Source: DATLLJ01 sp035537875 (GTDB lineage: Bacteria; Acidobacteriota; Vicinamibacteria; Vicinamibacterales; CAVVIG01). From it: DNA of 64,000 nucleotides. Under the pieces are notes generated by a model. It saw nothing but the letters and a program-made list of their open reading frames with translations, was not told the origin of the DNA and ran no database searches. Positions 25,284 to 33,978 of this stretch are shown piece by piece (positions within the stretch are counted from its first letter, which is position 1; the number at the start of each line of letters is the position of its first letter). The stretch covers positions 29,475 to 93,474 of the forward strand of contig DATLLJ010000143.1 of assembly GCA_035537875.1 (NCBI GenBank). Reading direction: 5' to 3'. The position numbers and the translations under genes are program-made.

Positions 25284-26279
25284 ATGCTCCCAACAGTCGC
25301 CATCACCATGGGAGACGCGGCCGGCATCGGCCCCGAGATCATCGTCAAGGCGCTCGCGCGTCCCGAGGTCCCGGCGGCGGTCCGAGCCCTGGTCATTGGC
25401 GATGCGAGACGCCTGGAGAAGGCCGCGGCGATTGCCGGCGTCGCCGTGGACGTGCGGCGCGTCAACGGTCCCGGCGCTGCAACTTTTGCGGTCGGAACGA
25501 TCGACTGCGTCGATCTCGGGCTGATCCCCGACGATCTGCCATTCGGGCAGCTGAGTGCGGTGGCTGGCGACGCTGCTTATCGTTACGTCGAACGCGCCGT
25601 CTCGCTGGCAGTGGCCGGCGACGTGGACGCCATCTGCACGGCGCCTCTGAACAAGGAGGCGTTGCGCGCCGGCGGTCACAACTTCCCCGGGCACACCGAG
25701 CTCCTGGCGCATCTGACCGGTACGCCAGAAGTTTCCATGATGCTGATCGCGCCGGGGCTCCGCGTGATTCATTGCACCACGCACATCGGCCTCATCGACG
25801 CGATTGGGCACATCGATCCCGACCTGGTGGTGCGGACCATTCGCCGCGGGCACGAAGCGCTGGTGCCCACCGGCATGGCCGCGCCGCGGATCGCCGTCTG
25901 CGGCATCAACCCGCACGCCGGCGAGCACGGGCTGTTCGGCCGCGGCGAAGAGGAGTCCAAGGTCGCGCCGGGGGTCGCCCGTGCGCGCGCGGAAGGGATC
26001 GACGCCGTCGGTCCGCTGCCGGCGGACACGACGTTTTTCCGGGCGGTACGGGGCGACTTCGATCTCGTCGTCGCGATGTACCACGATCAAGGACACTGCC
26101 CGGTGAAAGTCCTCGGGCTCGACACCGGCGTGAACGTCACGGTCGGGCTTCCCGTGGTGAGGACGTCAGTGGATCACGGCACCGCGTTCGACATCGCCGG
26201 CACCGGGACCGCGGACGAACGAAGCCTGGTCGCAGCGCTCCGCCAGGCGGCACAGTTGGCCGCCCACCGCGTCACCTGA
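25284..26279 (+). CDS. pdxA2: PdxA-family 4-phospho-threonate/4-hydroxythreonine dehydrogenase (PdxA2-like)
   Basis: The 331-residue protein begins MLPTVAITMGDAAGIGPEIIVKAL, the PdxA signature, and has APLNKEALRAGGHNFPGHTE and YHDQGHCPVKVLG, which hold metal-binding His and the substrate phosphate contacts. PdxA oxidises 4-phosphohydroxy-L-threonine in vitamin B6 synthesis; its paralogue PdxA2 oxidises 4-phospho-D-threonate. The position directly after a DUF1537 kinase and a KdgT-type permease favours the second role. The gene begins right after the kinase stop. No other pdx gene is in the window. I am sure of the family; the substrate is inferred from context. Confidence 0.9.
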   Translation: MLPTVAITMGDAAGIGPEIIVKALARPEVPAAVRALVIGDARRLEKAAAIAGVAVDVRRVNGPGAATFAVGTIDCVDLGLIPDDLPFGQLSAVAGDAAYRYVERAVSLAVAGDVDAICTAPLNKEALRAGGHNFPGHTELLAHLTGTPEVSMMLIAPGLRVIHCTTHIGLIDAIGHIDPDLVVRTIRRGHEALVPTGMAAPRIAVCGINPHAGEHGLFGRGEEESKVAPGVARARAEGIDAVGPLPADTTFFRAVRGDFDLVVAMYHDQGHCPVKVLGLDTGVNVTVGLPVVRTSVDHGTAFDIAGTGTADERSLVAALRQAAQLAAHRVT

Positions 26280-26406
26280 CGCGGGGCCGCTGCACTCCGA
26301 AACTGCAACAGACCTGCGATAGCGGTGTCGCAGAATGTGCCACCGCGTTTTGCCCGAATGCACCTATCCGGCTCATCTCGCCTTGTCGTTCGCCGTTCAG
26401 CTGTTG

Positions 26407-26434
26407 GCATCGTCGTCGCAAGTCGCGACGATGC
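26407..26434. repeat. Short inverted repeat before the coiled-coil gene
   Basis: Perfect 9-bp arms GCATCGTCG and CGACGATGC with 10 bases between. It directly abuts a TATGAT -10-like hexamer (26435-26440), so it may be an operator. Confidence 0.45.
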
Positions 26435-26459
26435 TATGATGCGCCGACCTCGCCCGCCG

Positions 26460-26846
26460 ATGACTATCGCCCATCTCAAGAGATCGATGGATCGCCAGTT
26501 CCGAGCGGTTGATCGCCGCTTCCGAGCGGTTGATCGCCGGTTCCGAGCGATTGATCGCCGGTTCCGATCAGTGACGTCCGAGATCCGGCGATTACGGACG
26601 GCCCTGGCCCGATCGGACGACCGGAACCGTCGGCAATTTGCCGTGATCCGCCGGCAGCTCGAGGGCCACAGCCGGCAGTTTGAAGGGAACAGTCGGCAGT
26701 TTGAGGAAACCCGCCGGCACTTCGACCTCGTTGCCGAGAGCCTTCGGGACGATTTCCGGATCTTTGCCGACGCGATCGCCCACCACTCGGAGCGCCTCGA
26801 CCACCACGACGCACACATCGCGCGCCTCGATCGTCAGGCTCTGTAA
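26460..26846 (+). CDS. Heptad-repeat coiled-coil protein of unknown function
   Basis: This charged protein of about 128 residues has almost no predicted globular core. It contains 7-residue repeats (RFRAVDR, RFRAVDR, RFRAIDR) encoded by tandem 21-bp units, then a second run (RRQLEGH, SRQFEGN, SRQFEET) and ends in DFRIFADAIAHHSERLDHHDAHIARLD. It is very rich in Arg, His, Asp and Glu, and looks like a long coiled coil. The start was set at ATG 26460, because upstream ATGs at 26436 and 26439 overlap a -10-like TATGAT; the longer form cannot be excluded. No family is recognised. It sits alone between pdxA2 and a toxin-antitoxin pair. Confidence 0.6.
   Translation: MTIAHLKRSMDRQFRAVDRRFRAVDRRFRAIDRRFRSVTSEIRRLRTALARSDDRNRRQFAVIRRQLEGHSRQFEGNSRQFEETRRHFDLVAESLRDDFRIFADAIAHHSERLDHHDAHIARLDRQAL
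26493..26570 (+). repeat. 21-bp tandem repeats inside the coiled-coil gene
   Basis: About 3.7 copies of a 21-bp unit (CGCCGGTTCCGAGCGGTTGA with small changes) encode the RFRAVDR heptads. Recent duplication is likely, as third positions are nearly identical. Confidence 0.75.
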
Positions 26847-26900
26847 GGGCTCGGGCCCGAACGACCTCGATGGACCATCCCGTGTCGGGCCTGTGCGCTG

Positions 26901-26921
26901 AATACTGATACAATACTGATA
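26901..26921 (+). promoter_or_regulatory. Direct repeat and -10 box before the AbrB-Doc module
   Basis: AATACTGATA occurs twice (26901-26910 and 26912-26921), with the second copy overlapping the start codon, and contains TACAAT (26909-26914). The arrangement suits autoregulation by the antitoxin. Confidence 0.5.
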
Positions 26922-27166
26922 TGACTCGAAAGATCGTGCAGACCGGATCCTCTCTGGCCGTGACGCTTCCCCGCGACGTCGTCGAGCAGTTCAAGCTGAA
27001 GAAAGGCGACGAGGTGGACGTGTCGGTGCACCCGCAGACGGGCGCCATCATCGTGCGCACCGGCGTGCGCTACCTGGAAGGCGGCAAGGTCACGAAGCGG
27101 TTCACCGAGGCGGCCAAACGGGCGCTCGCGAAGTACGACGAGGCGTTCCGGGAACTCGCGAAGTGA
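26921..27166 (+). CDS. AbrB/MazE-type antitoxin
   Basis: The 81-residue protein opens with IVQTGSSLAVTLPRDVVEQF, a SpoVT/AbrB swapped-hairpin DNA-binding domain, then GDEVDVSVHPQTGAIIVRTG, and a C-terminal helix (KRFTEAAKRALAKYDEAFRELAK) that could wrap the toxin. It overlaps the Doc gene by 4 bases (GTGA), so the pair is coupled. An AbrB-type antitoxin with a Doc toxin is a known variation of the phd-doc layout. It should repress its own promoter and neutralise the toxin. Confidence 0.87.
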   Translation: MTRKIVQTGSSLAVTLPRDVVEQFKLKKGDEVDVSVHPQTGAIIVRTGVRYLEGGKVTKRFTEAAKRALAKYDEAFRELAK

Positions 27167-27555
27167 TCGTCGGGTACCTGTCGGTGTCGCAAGTGATGGC
27201 CTTGCACGCCGATCAGCTGCGCCTCTATGGCGGTGCTGCCGGCGTGCGGGACAAAGGAGCGCTCGAGTCTGCGCTGGCACGCCCGGCGATGACGTTCGGC
27301 GGCGAAGACCTCTACGAGGATATCGCCAGCAAGGCGGCGGCGATGATGCACTCGCTGGCTCTCAACCACCCGTTCGTCGACGGAAACAAGCGTGTCGCTG
27401 CCCAAGCCGCGATCGTGTTCGTCGAGCTCAACGGCTGGGAGTTTCTTGCGACACCGGCCGAGCTCGTTGAGATAACTCTCGCCGTAGCGGAAGGTAAGGT
27501 GGCGATCGAGGCGCTGGCCATCTGGTTCCGGCAGCGCCTCCGGACGAGCGAGTGA
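27163..27555 (+). CDS. doc: Doc-family toxin (Fic fold)
   Basis: Doc proteins phosphorylate elongation factor Tu using a Fic fold. The 130-residue protein has the motif HPFVDGNKRVAA near residue 66 (Doc/Fic signature HxFx[D]xNKR), preceded by SKAAAMMHSLALN and GALESALARPAMTF, the usual Doc order. The start is GTG, overlapping the antitoxin stop by 4 bases. It ends 33 bases before the convergent pseudokinase gene. The Fic motif is intact, so the toxin is probably functional. Confidence 0.9.
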   Translation: MIVGYLSVSQVMALHADQLRLYGGAAGVRDKGALESALARPAMTFGGEDLYEDIASKAAAMMHSLALNHPFVDGNKRVAAQAAIVFVELNGWEFLATPAELVEITLAVAEGKVAIEALAIWFRQRLRTSE

Positions 27556-27588
27556 GCTCAGGCGAACCCTTGAGGCTTTTGAACCTCC

Positions 27589-30366
27589 CTATTTCTCCAT
27601 CATCCTCGGCCAGTTGACGACGACGGTGACGCCGTTGGGCGAGACGCCGACCAGCTGCGTCCCACCTCCATCGGCCGCAGCGGCCACCGCATCGGCGAGA
27701 CCGCCCGATGTCGTGGCGCCGCCGCCCGGTTGCGACACGAGGAACCGTCGACCGTCTTTGGTCACGGCAAACCGATGATAGGTCGGGTGCGCGCCGGGCA
27801 ACGCCGCGTTCGGCGTTCCGCCCAGCCCAAACAGCAATTGTGGGACGCCAGGTTCCGGGGCCGAGCCCACAATGGGTATGTCGGCAGCCCAGATGCCCGG
27901 AGCCAGCACGAAATAGAGTTCCCCGCCGTCCCCCCGCCAGCGTGGGAATCCCCCTCCGTCAACGGAGACCTGCCACTTGCCGGGGCCGTCCGGGAATGGC
28001 TTGATGTAGATCTCCGGACGGCCCGTTTCGCCCGACTGGTAAGCGACCCATTTACCGTCGGGTGAGACCTGCGGGAACACTTCGTTGAATTGCGACTGCA
28101 GAATCGGGATCGGCTTCTTGTCGCCGGTCACTGGTACGGCCCACACATCGCCCTGGGCACCGGTCTGCGTGTAGACGAGCAGCTTGCCATCCGGCGACCA
28201 GCTTTGCGGCGCCTTCTGCTCCGGCGAGTCGACGATCAGCTCCTCGTTGCCAGTGCCATCAGCGCTCTTCACGTACAGCCCCCACCTGTTCTCGCGAAGG
28301 GAAGCGAACGCGATCTTCGTTCCGTCGGGCGACCAGATCGGGCTCGAGTTGTCCTGCGTGGTGTCGAACGTCAGCCGCTGCATGCGCCCCTGCGCCAGAT
28401 CGAAGGACCAGCTGTCCCCGCCAGTGCCTTCGTGGCGGTGCACGGCGAACCGTCTCCCGTCGGGCGACAGGTCCAGGCCCGCGTAGGTCCCCGTGGTGGC
28501 TACCTGGTCGCTTCGCACGCCCGCGCGATCGATCCAAAGGAGCGTCCGTTGCTCGTCTGCTCCGCCAGTAGGATTCGCCGTAACACCACCGGTCCGGTAC
28601 GCCAGCACGCCGGCCTGTGAAACGGCATAGCTGGCCGTGCGGGTCTGGCTGGGGCTGGTGTTCGGCCCTGCCGTCCAGGTTGGAACGCCGTCCGCGACAC
28701 GGACGGGTTCGCCGGACAACGCCAGCGTGTCCGCGTCGAAGGGCTGGGCAAACACCGTGCTGCCGCGGTTGAAGAGCACGTAGCCAGGCCAGGCGTAAAG
28801 GGCCCTCGATTCCGCGGCGAGCAGCCTCGTCCTCTCCTTCGAATCGATGGACCCGACGTAGATCCCGCTCTCCGCAGATACAGCCAGGAACAGGTAGTGC
28901 CGGCCGTCGGGCAGGAACTGAGGAAAGAGATGCTCCGTTTCCTTTTGAGCTTCGTCGAGCTCGGTGATCGGCGTCGGCTGTCCGCCTGCGGCGAGCACAC
29001 GATGAATGACGCCCCCACCGGAAAACAGGATCACGCCGTCGCTGTTCCACGTCCCGCCTGCAATGGGGACGGGGGTGTCGCACACGACCACAGAAGGCCC
29101 TCCAGACACTTCCCCCTTTTTCAACTTCCCGTCTTGAAAGAAACCGATGAAGCGGCTGTCGGGCGACCAGAACGGCTGCGTGATGATGCTGTCCTCGATG
29201 AGCACCTGCGGCACCACGGATCCGAGCAGCAGCCCGTCCACGCCCAGGTTCTGGCCGCCACGGCTGTTTGTAATCCAGCGCCCGTTGGGAGATATCGAAA
29301 GAGGCACCTGCCCTGCACCCATGTTCGACACGGTGAAGCGGATCATCTCCCGCTCGGGCTCAGCGCGGAACGACGACACCGCCGACGGCGCCAGCGCAAC
29401 GGCGACGAGAGAAGCGGCCGCGGCACCGCCCCAGACGGCCCAGTCGCGCTTCCGGGCGCGCGCCGCAACGGGCGCCGAGACGCCGACCTGCGATCCGCCT
29501 TCGGCGATCCACTGGAGCTGAAGCAGCAGATCCCAGGCGGTCTGCAACCGCTGCCGAGGATCCTTGTTCAGACAGCGACGCAACAGGTGATCGAGCGCCG
29601 GCGGCACCATCGGCTGCACCTTGGAGACCGGTTCGGGATCGACCGTCTGGAGCGCCGCGATCAACAAGGCGTGCGTCTTCTCCTGGAAGGCCGGGCGGCC
29701 CGCGACCATTTCGTACAGGATGGTGCCGAACGAGAAGATGTCGCTCCTTGCGTCAGCCTCGCCGCCCTCGAACTGCTCCGGGGACATGTACCGTGCGGCG
29801 GACGCTGGAATCGCGGCGGACGCCGGTATCAGCGATCGCGTCGTCGTCATCGACGTCTGCGCCAGCGGCGGCACTCCTTCTCTCATCCTCGCCAGGCCGA
29901 AGTCGAGTAGCTTGGGTCCCGCAGGGGTGAGCATGACGACCGAAGGACTGAGCCCACCGTGGACGACCGCCTGCCGATGCGCCTTGTCCAGTGAATCGGC
30001 CATCGCGATCGCCACCTGCAACGCTTCGGGCAGCTCCATCGGCCCCTTGGCGAGACGTTGGGCAAGCGTCTCGCCCTCGACGTATTCGGCCACGACGAAA
30101 TCCGTGGCCGGATCCTCGTGGCCCACATCGACGACCGCGCAGATATTCGGATGGTTGAGCGAGGAGATCGTCCGCGAGTCGCGTTCCAGACGATCCTTCA
30201 TCCCAGGATGCTCCGAGAACTCCGGCGGGAGCACCTTGAGCGCGACAATGCGATTGCGTCGCGTGTCGGATGCCTTGTATCGCTCGTCCAGCCGCGAGTC
30301 CGGGTCCGCGCCGATCGGCGCGAGGACTTCGTAAGGACCGAGTCGTGTGCCAGGTTCAATGGCCAT
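27589..30366 (-). CDS. Pseudokinase C': receptor-like kinase with HGG motif and TolB/PD40-like external propeller
   Basis: The 925-residue protein has an N-terminal kinase-fold domain (about residues 10-290), one transmembrane helix (about 315-335, WAVWGGAAAASLVAVALAP) and a large exported part of PD40/TolB-like propeller repeats (FWSPDSRFIGFFQDG, SPDGRRFAVHRHEG, WSPDGTKIAFASLREN). The kinase domain lacks key residues: HRD is replaced by HGG (VVHGGLSPSVVML), the glycine loop is GADPDSRLDERY, and the alpha-C Glu is Asp (ERDSRTISS). The Lys (VALK) and DFG are kept. Catalytic activity is therefore unlikely and it may regulate its partner. It follows the canonical kinase C by 11 bases and ends in VTVVVNWPRMMEK. 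Confidence 0.86.
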   Translation of the reverse strand: MAIEPGTRLGPYEVLAPIGADPDSRLDERYKASDTRRNRIVALKVLPPEFSEHPGMKDRLERDSRTISSLNHPNICAVVDVGHEDPATDFVVAEYVEGETLAQRLAKGPMELPEALQVAIAMADSLDKAHRQAVVHGGLSPSVVMLTPAGPKLLDFGLARMREGVPPLAQTSMTTTRSLIPASAAIPASAARYMSPEQFEGGEADARSDIFSFGTILYEMVAGRPAFQEKTHALLIAALQTVDPEPVSKVQPMVPPALDHLLRRCLNKDPRQRLQTAWDLLLQLQWIAEGGSQVGVSAPVAARARKRDWAVWGGAAAASLVAVALAPSAVSSFRAEPEREMIRFTVSNMGAGQVPLSISPNGRWITNSRGGQNLGVDGLLLGSVVPQVLIEDSIITQPFWSPDSRFIGFFQDGKLKKGEVSGGPSVVVCDTPVPIAGGTWNSDGVILFSGGGVIHRVLAAGGQPTPITELDEAQKETEHLFPQFLPDGRHYLFLAVSAESGIYVGSIDSKERTRLLAAESRALYAWPGYVLFNRGSTVFAQPFDADTLALSGEPVRVADGVPTWTAGPNTSPSQTRTASYAVSQAGVLAYRTGGVTANPTGGADEQRTLLWIDRAGVRSDQVATTGTYAGLDLSPDGRRFAVHRHEGTGGDSWSFDLAQGRMQRLTFDTTQDNSSPIWSPDGTKIAFASLRENRWGLYVKSADGTGNEELIVDSPEQKAPQSWSPDGKLLVYTQTGAQGDVWAVPVTGDKKPIPILQSQFNEVFPQVSPDGKWVAYQSGETGRPEIYIKPFPDGPGKWQVSVDGGGFPRWRGDGGELYFVLAPGIWAADIPIVGSAPEPGVPQLLFGLGGTPNAALPGAHPTYHRFAVTKDGRRFLVSQPGGGATTSGGLADAVAAAADGGGTQLVGVSPNGVTVVVNWPRMMEK

Positions 30367-30377
30367 GCGCTGCGCTC

Positions 30378-33257
30378 CTACCGTCTCAAGCCCGCCGTCC
30401 AGTCGACGACGACGGTAATAGGGGTCGTGGAACTGCCGAACGAAAACGTCCCGGCGTTGCGGTCGGCGGCTACCGTCGCGAGAACTGTCGCGACGGCGGC
30501 GTTCGCGGCTGCGACCGGGCCTGCAATGTTGGCGACCGCCTGGATAGTCTCGAACTGTGGAATCAGGAACTGTTCGCCGTCGGCGGAAACGGCGTAAGCA
30601 TGGTGCTGTCCGCCGCTGTGAGTGCCCGTTACGTAAAGCGTCTGGAACAGTGGCCGCGGCACATCTCTTTGAACCGAAGAACCGGTGACACGAATATCGG
30701 ACGCCATTATTCCGCCGAGCGAGACCACGCTCATGAAGTACAACTGCCTGCCATCACGCCGCCACCGAGGGAACACGCCGCCGTTGACCGACACCTGGAT
30801 CCTGCCCGGGCCCTCGGGAAACGGATTGATGTAGATTTCGCTCCTGCCGGTCTGGTTCGAGCTGTACGCGATCCATTTGCCGTCAGGAGAAACCTGCGCG
30901 TTCCGCTCGTCGGCCTGCGTCTGGAGGATTGGCACCGGCTTCTTGTCGCTGGCAGCCGGGTTCGCAGAGATGCTCCAGATGTCTCCCGCCGTCTTGGGGT
31001 CGCGGCTCCAGTAGACAAGCCGGTCACCCGACCAGCTCATCGGCATCGTCGGCAGGTCGGATTCGAGCACCAGCTCCTCGCTTCGGGCGTTGTCCGCCTG
31101 CTTGACGTACAGGCCCCACTTGCTGTTCCTCCGGGAACCGAACGCGATCTTCGAACCATCGGGCGACCAGATCGGATTGGAGTTGTCCTGCGTGGCGTCG
31201 AACGTGAACCGCGACGGCGTGCTCTGCCCCGCCTCGAAGATCCAGATGTCGCCGCCATCCGCCTCGTGACGATGGACGGCGGTCCGCTTGCCGTCGGGCG
31301 ACAAATCGACCCCCGCCCATCGCGCCGCTGGTGCCGCCTGCGCGTTTCCGCGACCTGTTCCTCCCGTCCGCCCTCCGCCTGATGCGTTGACCCACACCAG
31401 CGGCACCTCTCTCAAATCGGTGCCTGCGGTTGAACCGCCCCGCCCTGCCTGAGCCTGAGGATCGTTTCGAAAGATCAGCAACCCAGTGTTTGAAGCTCCG
31501 AAGGCCGCTGCACCGGTGGAGCCAAAGGGGATCTTGTCTGCAATGCGAACCGCCTCGCCACTGAGGGCGAGGCTGCGGGGGTTGAAGGACTGCGCGTAGA
31601 GCGTTCCCTGACGGTGGAACAGTAGATAACCTGGCTCGGCATAGACCGGGTTCGATTGCGCCGCGACCAGTCGCGTGGCATCGGTCGAACCGAGCGAGCC
31701 GGCATAGATCGCGCTGTCGGAACCGTCTGCTGAGCCCGCAAGGTAGAGGTATTGATCGCCGTCGGGAAGAAAGTACGGTTCCCGCCGGTTCTGCGCCGCC
31801 TGGTCGCCCGCTTCAATCAGCGTCGGCTCGCCGCCGACCGCCTGCACGCGCTGCAATCCCTTGCTCGACCCGAACACGATCACGTCGTCGGCATTCCACG
31901 TGCCGCCAAGCAGGTCGGGCGTCTCGCAGATGTTCTGCGGAGGTCCGCCGGCGGCCTCGATCTTCTTCAGCGTGCCATTTGCGAAGAACGCAATCCAGCG
32001 GCTGTCCGGCGACCAGAAGAGCCGGCCCGCGCCTTCGGTGCCGACGAGCTTCTGAGGCGCTTCCGAACCAATCGGACGGACGAATACAGCGGTGGATGAG
32101 GCATCGCGGGCCGAAAAGGCGACCCACCGACCATCGGGCGAGATCGACACCGCCTCGAGCGTCGGCATGTCCGGGACGTTGATGAGAAAGCGCGTCTCTT
32201 CTCGCGCCTCGACGTCCCCCGGCGATCTGAACGCGAGCACCAACATGACAGCCGCCAGCAGCGACGCCGCCACAAGCGACAGCTGCGCGATTCGTGTGCG
32301 GCGGCTGCGCAGCGCACTGGAGGGTAACGGCGCACTGCCTTCGGCACCACCGGCGATCCACTGAAGCTCCCAGACGAGATCGGTTGCGGTCTGAAGACGC
32401 TGGTCGGGATCCTTCGCGAGACAGCGCTTGACAAGAAAGTCGAGCGCCGGGGGCACCGCGGGAACCGTCTTCGACACCGGATCGGTGTCGACCGACATGA
32501 TCGCCGCAATCAAATGCGGCTGGCTCTTGCCCTCGAACGCTTTCCTGCCGGTCACCATTTCGTACAGCACGGCGCCGAAGGCAAAAATGTCGGATCGCGC
32601 GTCCGCTTCCTTGCCTTCGAGCTGTTCCGGCGCCATGTACTGGAGCGTCCCGAGAATCATTCCCTGCGCCGTGATCGGCCGTGTCGCCGAGCCCGCCGGG
32701 ACCAGCATGTTGGGCCGGGGTGACTGCCCCGCCTTTGATTGCCCGCTCCCGGATCCCGGGGCGCCCGCGACCTGCGCCGGACCAGCAGCCTTCGCCAGCC
32801 CGAAGTCGAGGAGCTTGGCGCCGGTCTTCGTCAGCATGACGTTGCCAGGCTTCAGGTCCCGATGTGTGACGCCTTGCTCGTGCGCCTTGTCCAGCCCGTC
32901 GGCGATCGCGATCGCGACCTTCATCGCTTCCTCGAGCGGCAACGGACCCTTGGCAAGCCGTTGAGCGAGCGTCTCGCCTTCGAGGAACTCCATCACCAGA
33001 AAGTCGAGGTCGTCCTGGCGCCCGACGTCGAAGAGCGTGCAGATGTGCGGATGATTCAGCGAGGCGATGGTCTGCGCTTCGCGCTCGAAGCGCTGACGCA
33101 TTTCGGGATCGTCGGTGAAGTGCGGCGGCAGGACTTTGATCGCGACCGTGCGGTTCAGGCGGGTATCGGTCGCCTTGTAGACTTCTCCCATCCCGCCCGC
33201 GCCGAGCTGCGCGACGATTTCGTAGGGACCGAGCTTCGTGCCGGCGTCCAGCGCCAC
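30378..33257 (-). CDS. Receptor-like Ser/Thr kinase C (canonical) with PD40/TolB-like external domain
   Basis: The 959-residue protein is a predicted active kinase: glycine loop LGAGGMGEVY (residues 18-27), Lys41 (VAIK), HRDLKPGN with HRD at 132-134, DFG at 151-153 and APE (YMAPEQLEGK). A loop rich in Gly/Ser/Pro/Ala after DFG is longer than in its siblings. One transmembrane helix (about 340-362; TRIAQLSLVAASLLAAVML) leads to about 590 external residues with TolB/PD40-like blades (LFWSPDSRWIAFFANG, SPDGKRTAVHRHE, TFDATQDNSNPIWSPDGSKI). It ends ITVVVDWTAGLRR. The start is GTG, close to a -10-like TATAAT. It is the first gene of a pair with pseudokinase C'. It would sense an external signal and phosphorylate an unknown target. 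Confidence 0.9.
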   Translation of the reverse strand: MALDAGTKLGPYEIVAQLGAGGMGEVYKATDTRLNRTVAIKVLPPHFTDDPEMRQRFEREAQTIASLNHPHICTLFDVGRQDDLDFLVMEFLEGETLAQRLAKGPLPLEEAMKVAIAIADGLDKAHEQGVTHRDLKPGNVMLTKTGAKLLDFGLAKAAGPAQVAGAPGSGSGQSKAGQSPRPNMLVPAGSATRPITAQGMILGTLQYMAPEQLEGKEADARSDIFAFGAVLYEMVTGRKAFEGKSQPHLIAAIMSVDTDPVSKTVPAVPPALDFLVKRCLAKDPDQRLQTATDLVWELQWIAGGAEGSAPLPSSALRSRRTRIAQLSLVAASLLAAVMLVLAFRSPGDVEAREETRFLINVPDMPTLEAVSISPDGRWVAFSARDASSTAVFVRPIGSEAPQKLVGTEGAGRLFWSPDSRWIAFFANGTLKKIEAAGGPPQNICETPDLLGGTWNADDVIVFGSSKGLQRVQAVGGEPTLIEAGDQAAQNRREPYFLPDGDQYLYLAGSADGSDSAIYAGSLGSTDATRLVAAQSNPVYAEPGYLLFHRQGTLYAQSFNPRSLALSGEAVRIADKIPFGSTGAAAFGASNTGLLIFRNDPQAQAGRGGSTAGTDLREVPLVWVNASGGGRTGGTGRGNAQAAPAARWAGVDLSPDGKRTAVHRHEADGGDIWIFEAGQSTPSRFTFDATQDNSNPIWSPDGSKIAFGSRRNSKWGLYVKQADNARSEELVLESDLPTMPMSWSGDRLVYWSRDPKTAGDIWSISANPAASDKKPVPILQTQADERNAQVSPDGKWIAYSSNQTGRSEIYINPFPEGPGRIQVSVNGGVFPRWRRDGRQLYFMSVVSLGGIMASDIRVTGSSVQRDVPRPLFQTLYVTGTHSGGQHHAYAVSADGEQFLIPQFETIQAVANIAGPVAAANAAVATVLATVAADRNAGTFSFGSSTTPITVVVDWTAGLRR

Positions 33258-33267
33258 AGGTACGCGG

Positions 33268-33273
33268 ATTATA
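33268..33273 (-). promoter_or_regulatory. -10-like TATAAT before kinase C
   Basis: A perfect TATAAT on the minus strand lies 10 bases before the GTG start, giving a very short or absent leader. No good -35 box was found. Confidence 0.4.
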
Positions 33274-33404
33274 GAGGCGAATGGTTGAGGCGGGGGCAGA
33301 ATTCCGGGTGTATGATGTGCGACGCGGCAGCCTGCCGCCGGTCCAGAGGCCCTGGAACCAGACAGTCACGTGCCAGGCAGATAACACCTCTCCTGGGAGG
33401 TCTC

Positions 33405-33881
33405 ATGCCAAGCGAACCATCGATCACACCTGCGGAAACGGCTTCATCCTCAGGCATCATGACGCGCGAGGAAATCGTCGCGCTGTTCGACCGTCGTCAA
33501 ACCGCGTGGGACAATCTCGACGCCGAGGCGCTGGCCAACGATTATGCCGACGACTGCAGGATCGAGAGCCCGGCTGGCGGTACGCACCGCGGCCGCATAG
33601 CCGCCCAGAAGGTCTTCGAAGCCGTGTTCGATGCGTTCCTGGACCAGAAAATGCGAACCGAGAGCCTTGTTATCGACGGCAACCTCGTCTCGCAGCTCGT
33701 GAGCATCGAGGGAACCAACATGGGTGGGTTCCTGGGCCTGCCGCCCAGCGGAAAGCCGTTTCACCTTTCCGCCGTGTTTCTCTACGAGCTCAAGGACGGT
33801 CGCATCTGGCGTGAACGGCGGATTTACGATTTCACCGGGCTGCTCACGCAGATTGGCGTGCTGAAGACCAAGCCGGCATAG
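33405..33881 (+). CDS. SnoaL-like (NTF2-fold) protein
   Basis: The 158-residue protein opens with a helix (MTREEIVALFDRRQTAWDNLDAEALANDY), then a pattern common to SnoaL/ketosteroid-isomerase-like ester cyclases (DCRIESPAGGTHRGRIAAQKVFEAVFDAF) and FKDGRIWRERRIYDFTGLLTQIG-like ending (LKDGRIWRERRIYDFTGLL). The start has GGGAGG 6 bases upstream. It is a soluble, probably cytoplasmic enzyme or binding protein of unknown substrate. It stands between kinase pairs, convergent with kinase B across a hairpin-forming heptamer tract. Confidence 0.75.
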   Translation: MPSEPSITPAETASSSGIMTREEIVALFDRRQTAWDNLDAEALANDYADDCRIESPAGGTHRGRIAAQKVFEAVFDAFLDQKMRTESLVIDGNLVSQLVSIEGTNMGGFLGLPPSGKPFHLSAVFLYELKDGRIWRERRIYDFTGLLTQIGVLKTKPA

Positions 33882-33887
33882 GGGCCC

Positions 33888-33968
33888 GGGGCTAGAGGCT
33901 CAGGGCTGAGGGCTCAAGGCCCTAGCCCCTCAGTCCCGAGCCCCCAGCCTCTAGCCTCTAGCCTCTGA
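33888..33968. repeat. Heptamer repeat tract 4, self-complementary, between convergent genes
   Basis: Four purine-strand units (GGGGCTA, GAGGCTC, AGGGCTG, AGGGCTC) are followed by seven of the opposite strand (GCCCTAG, CCCCTCA, GTCCCGA, GCCCCCA, GCCTCTA twice, GCCTCTG). The two halves can pair to form a hairpin, so a bidirectional terminator is possible. Confidence 0.85.
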
Positions 33969-33978
33969 CGAGGTGGCC

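Noticed and set aside
26280..26435. Upstream ATGs for the coiled-coil protein (26325 and 26436)
   Set aside because: The first gives a low-quality N-terminal stretch; the second overlaps a -10-like hexamer. They remain possible but less likely.
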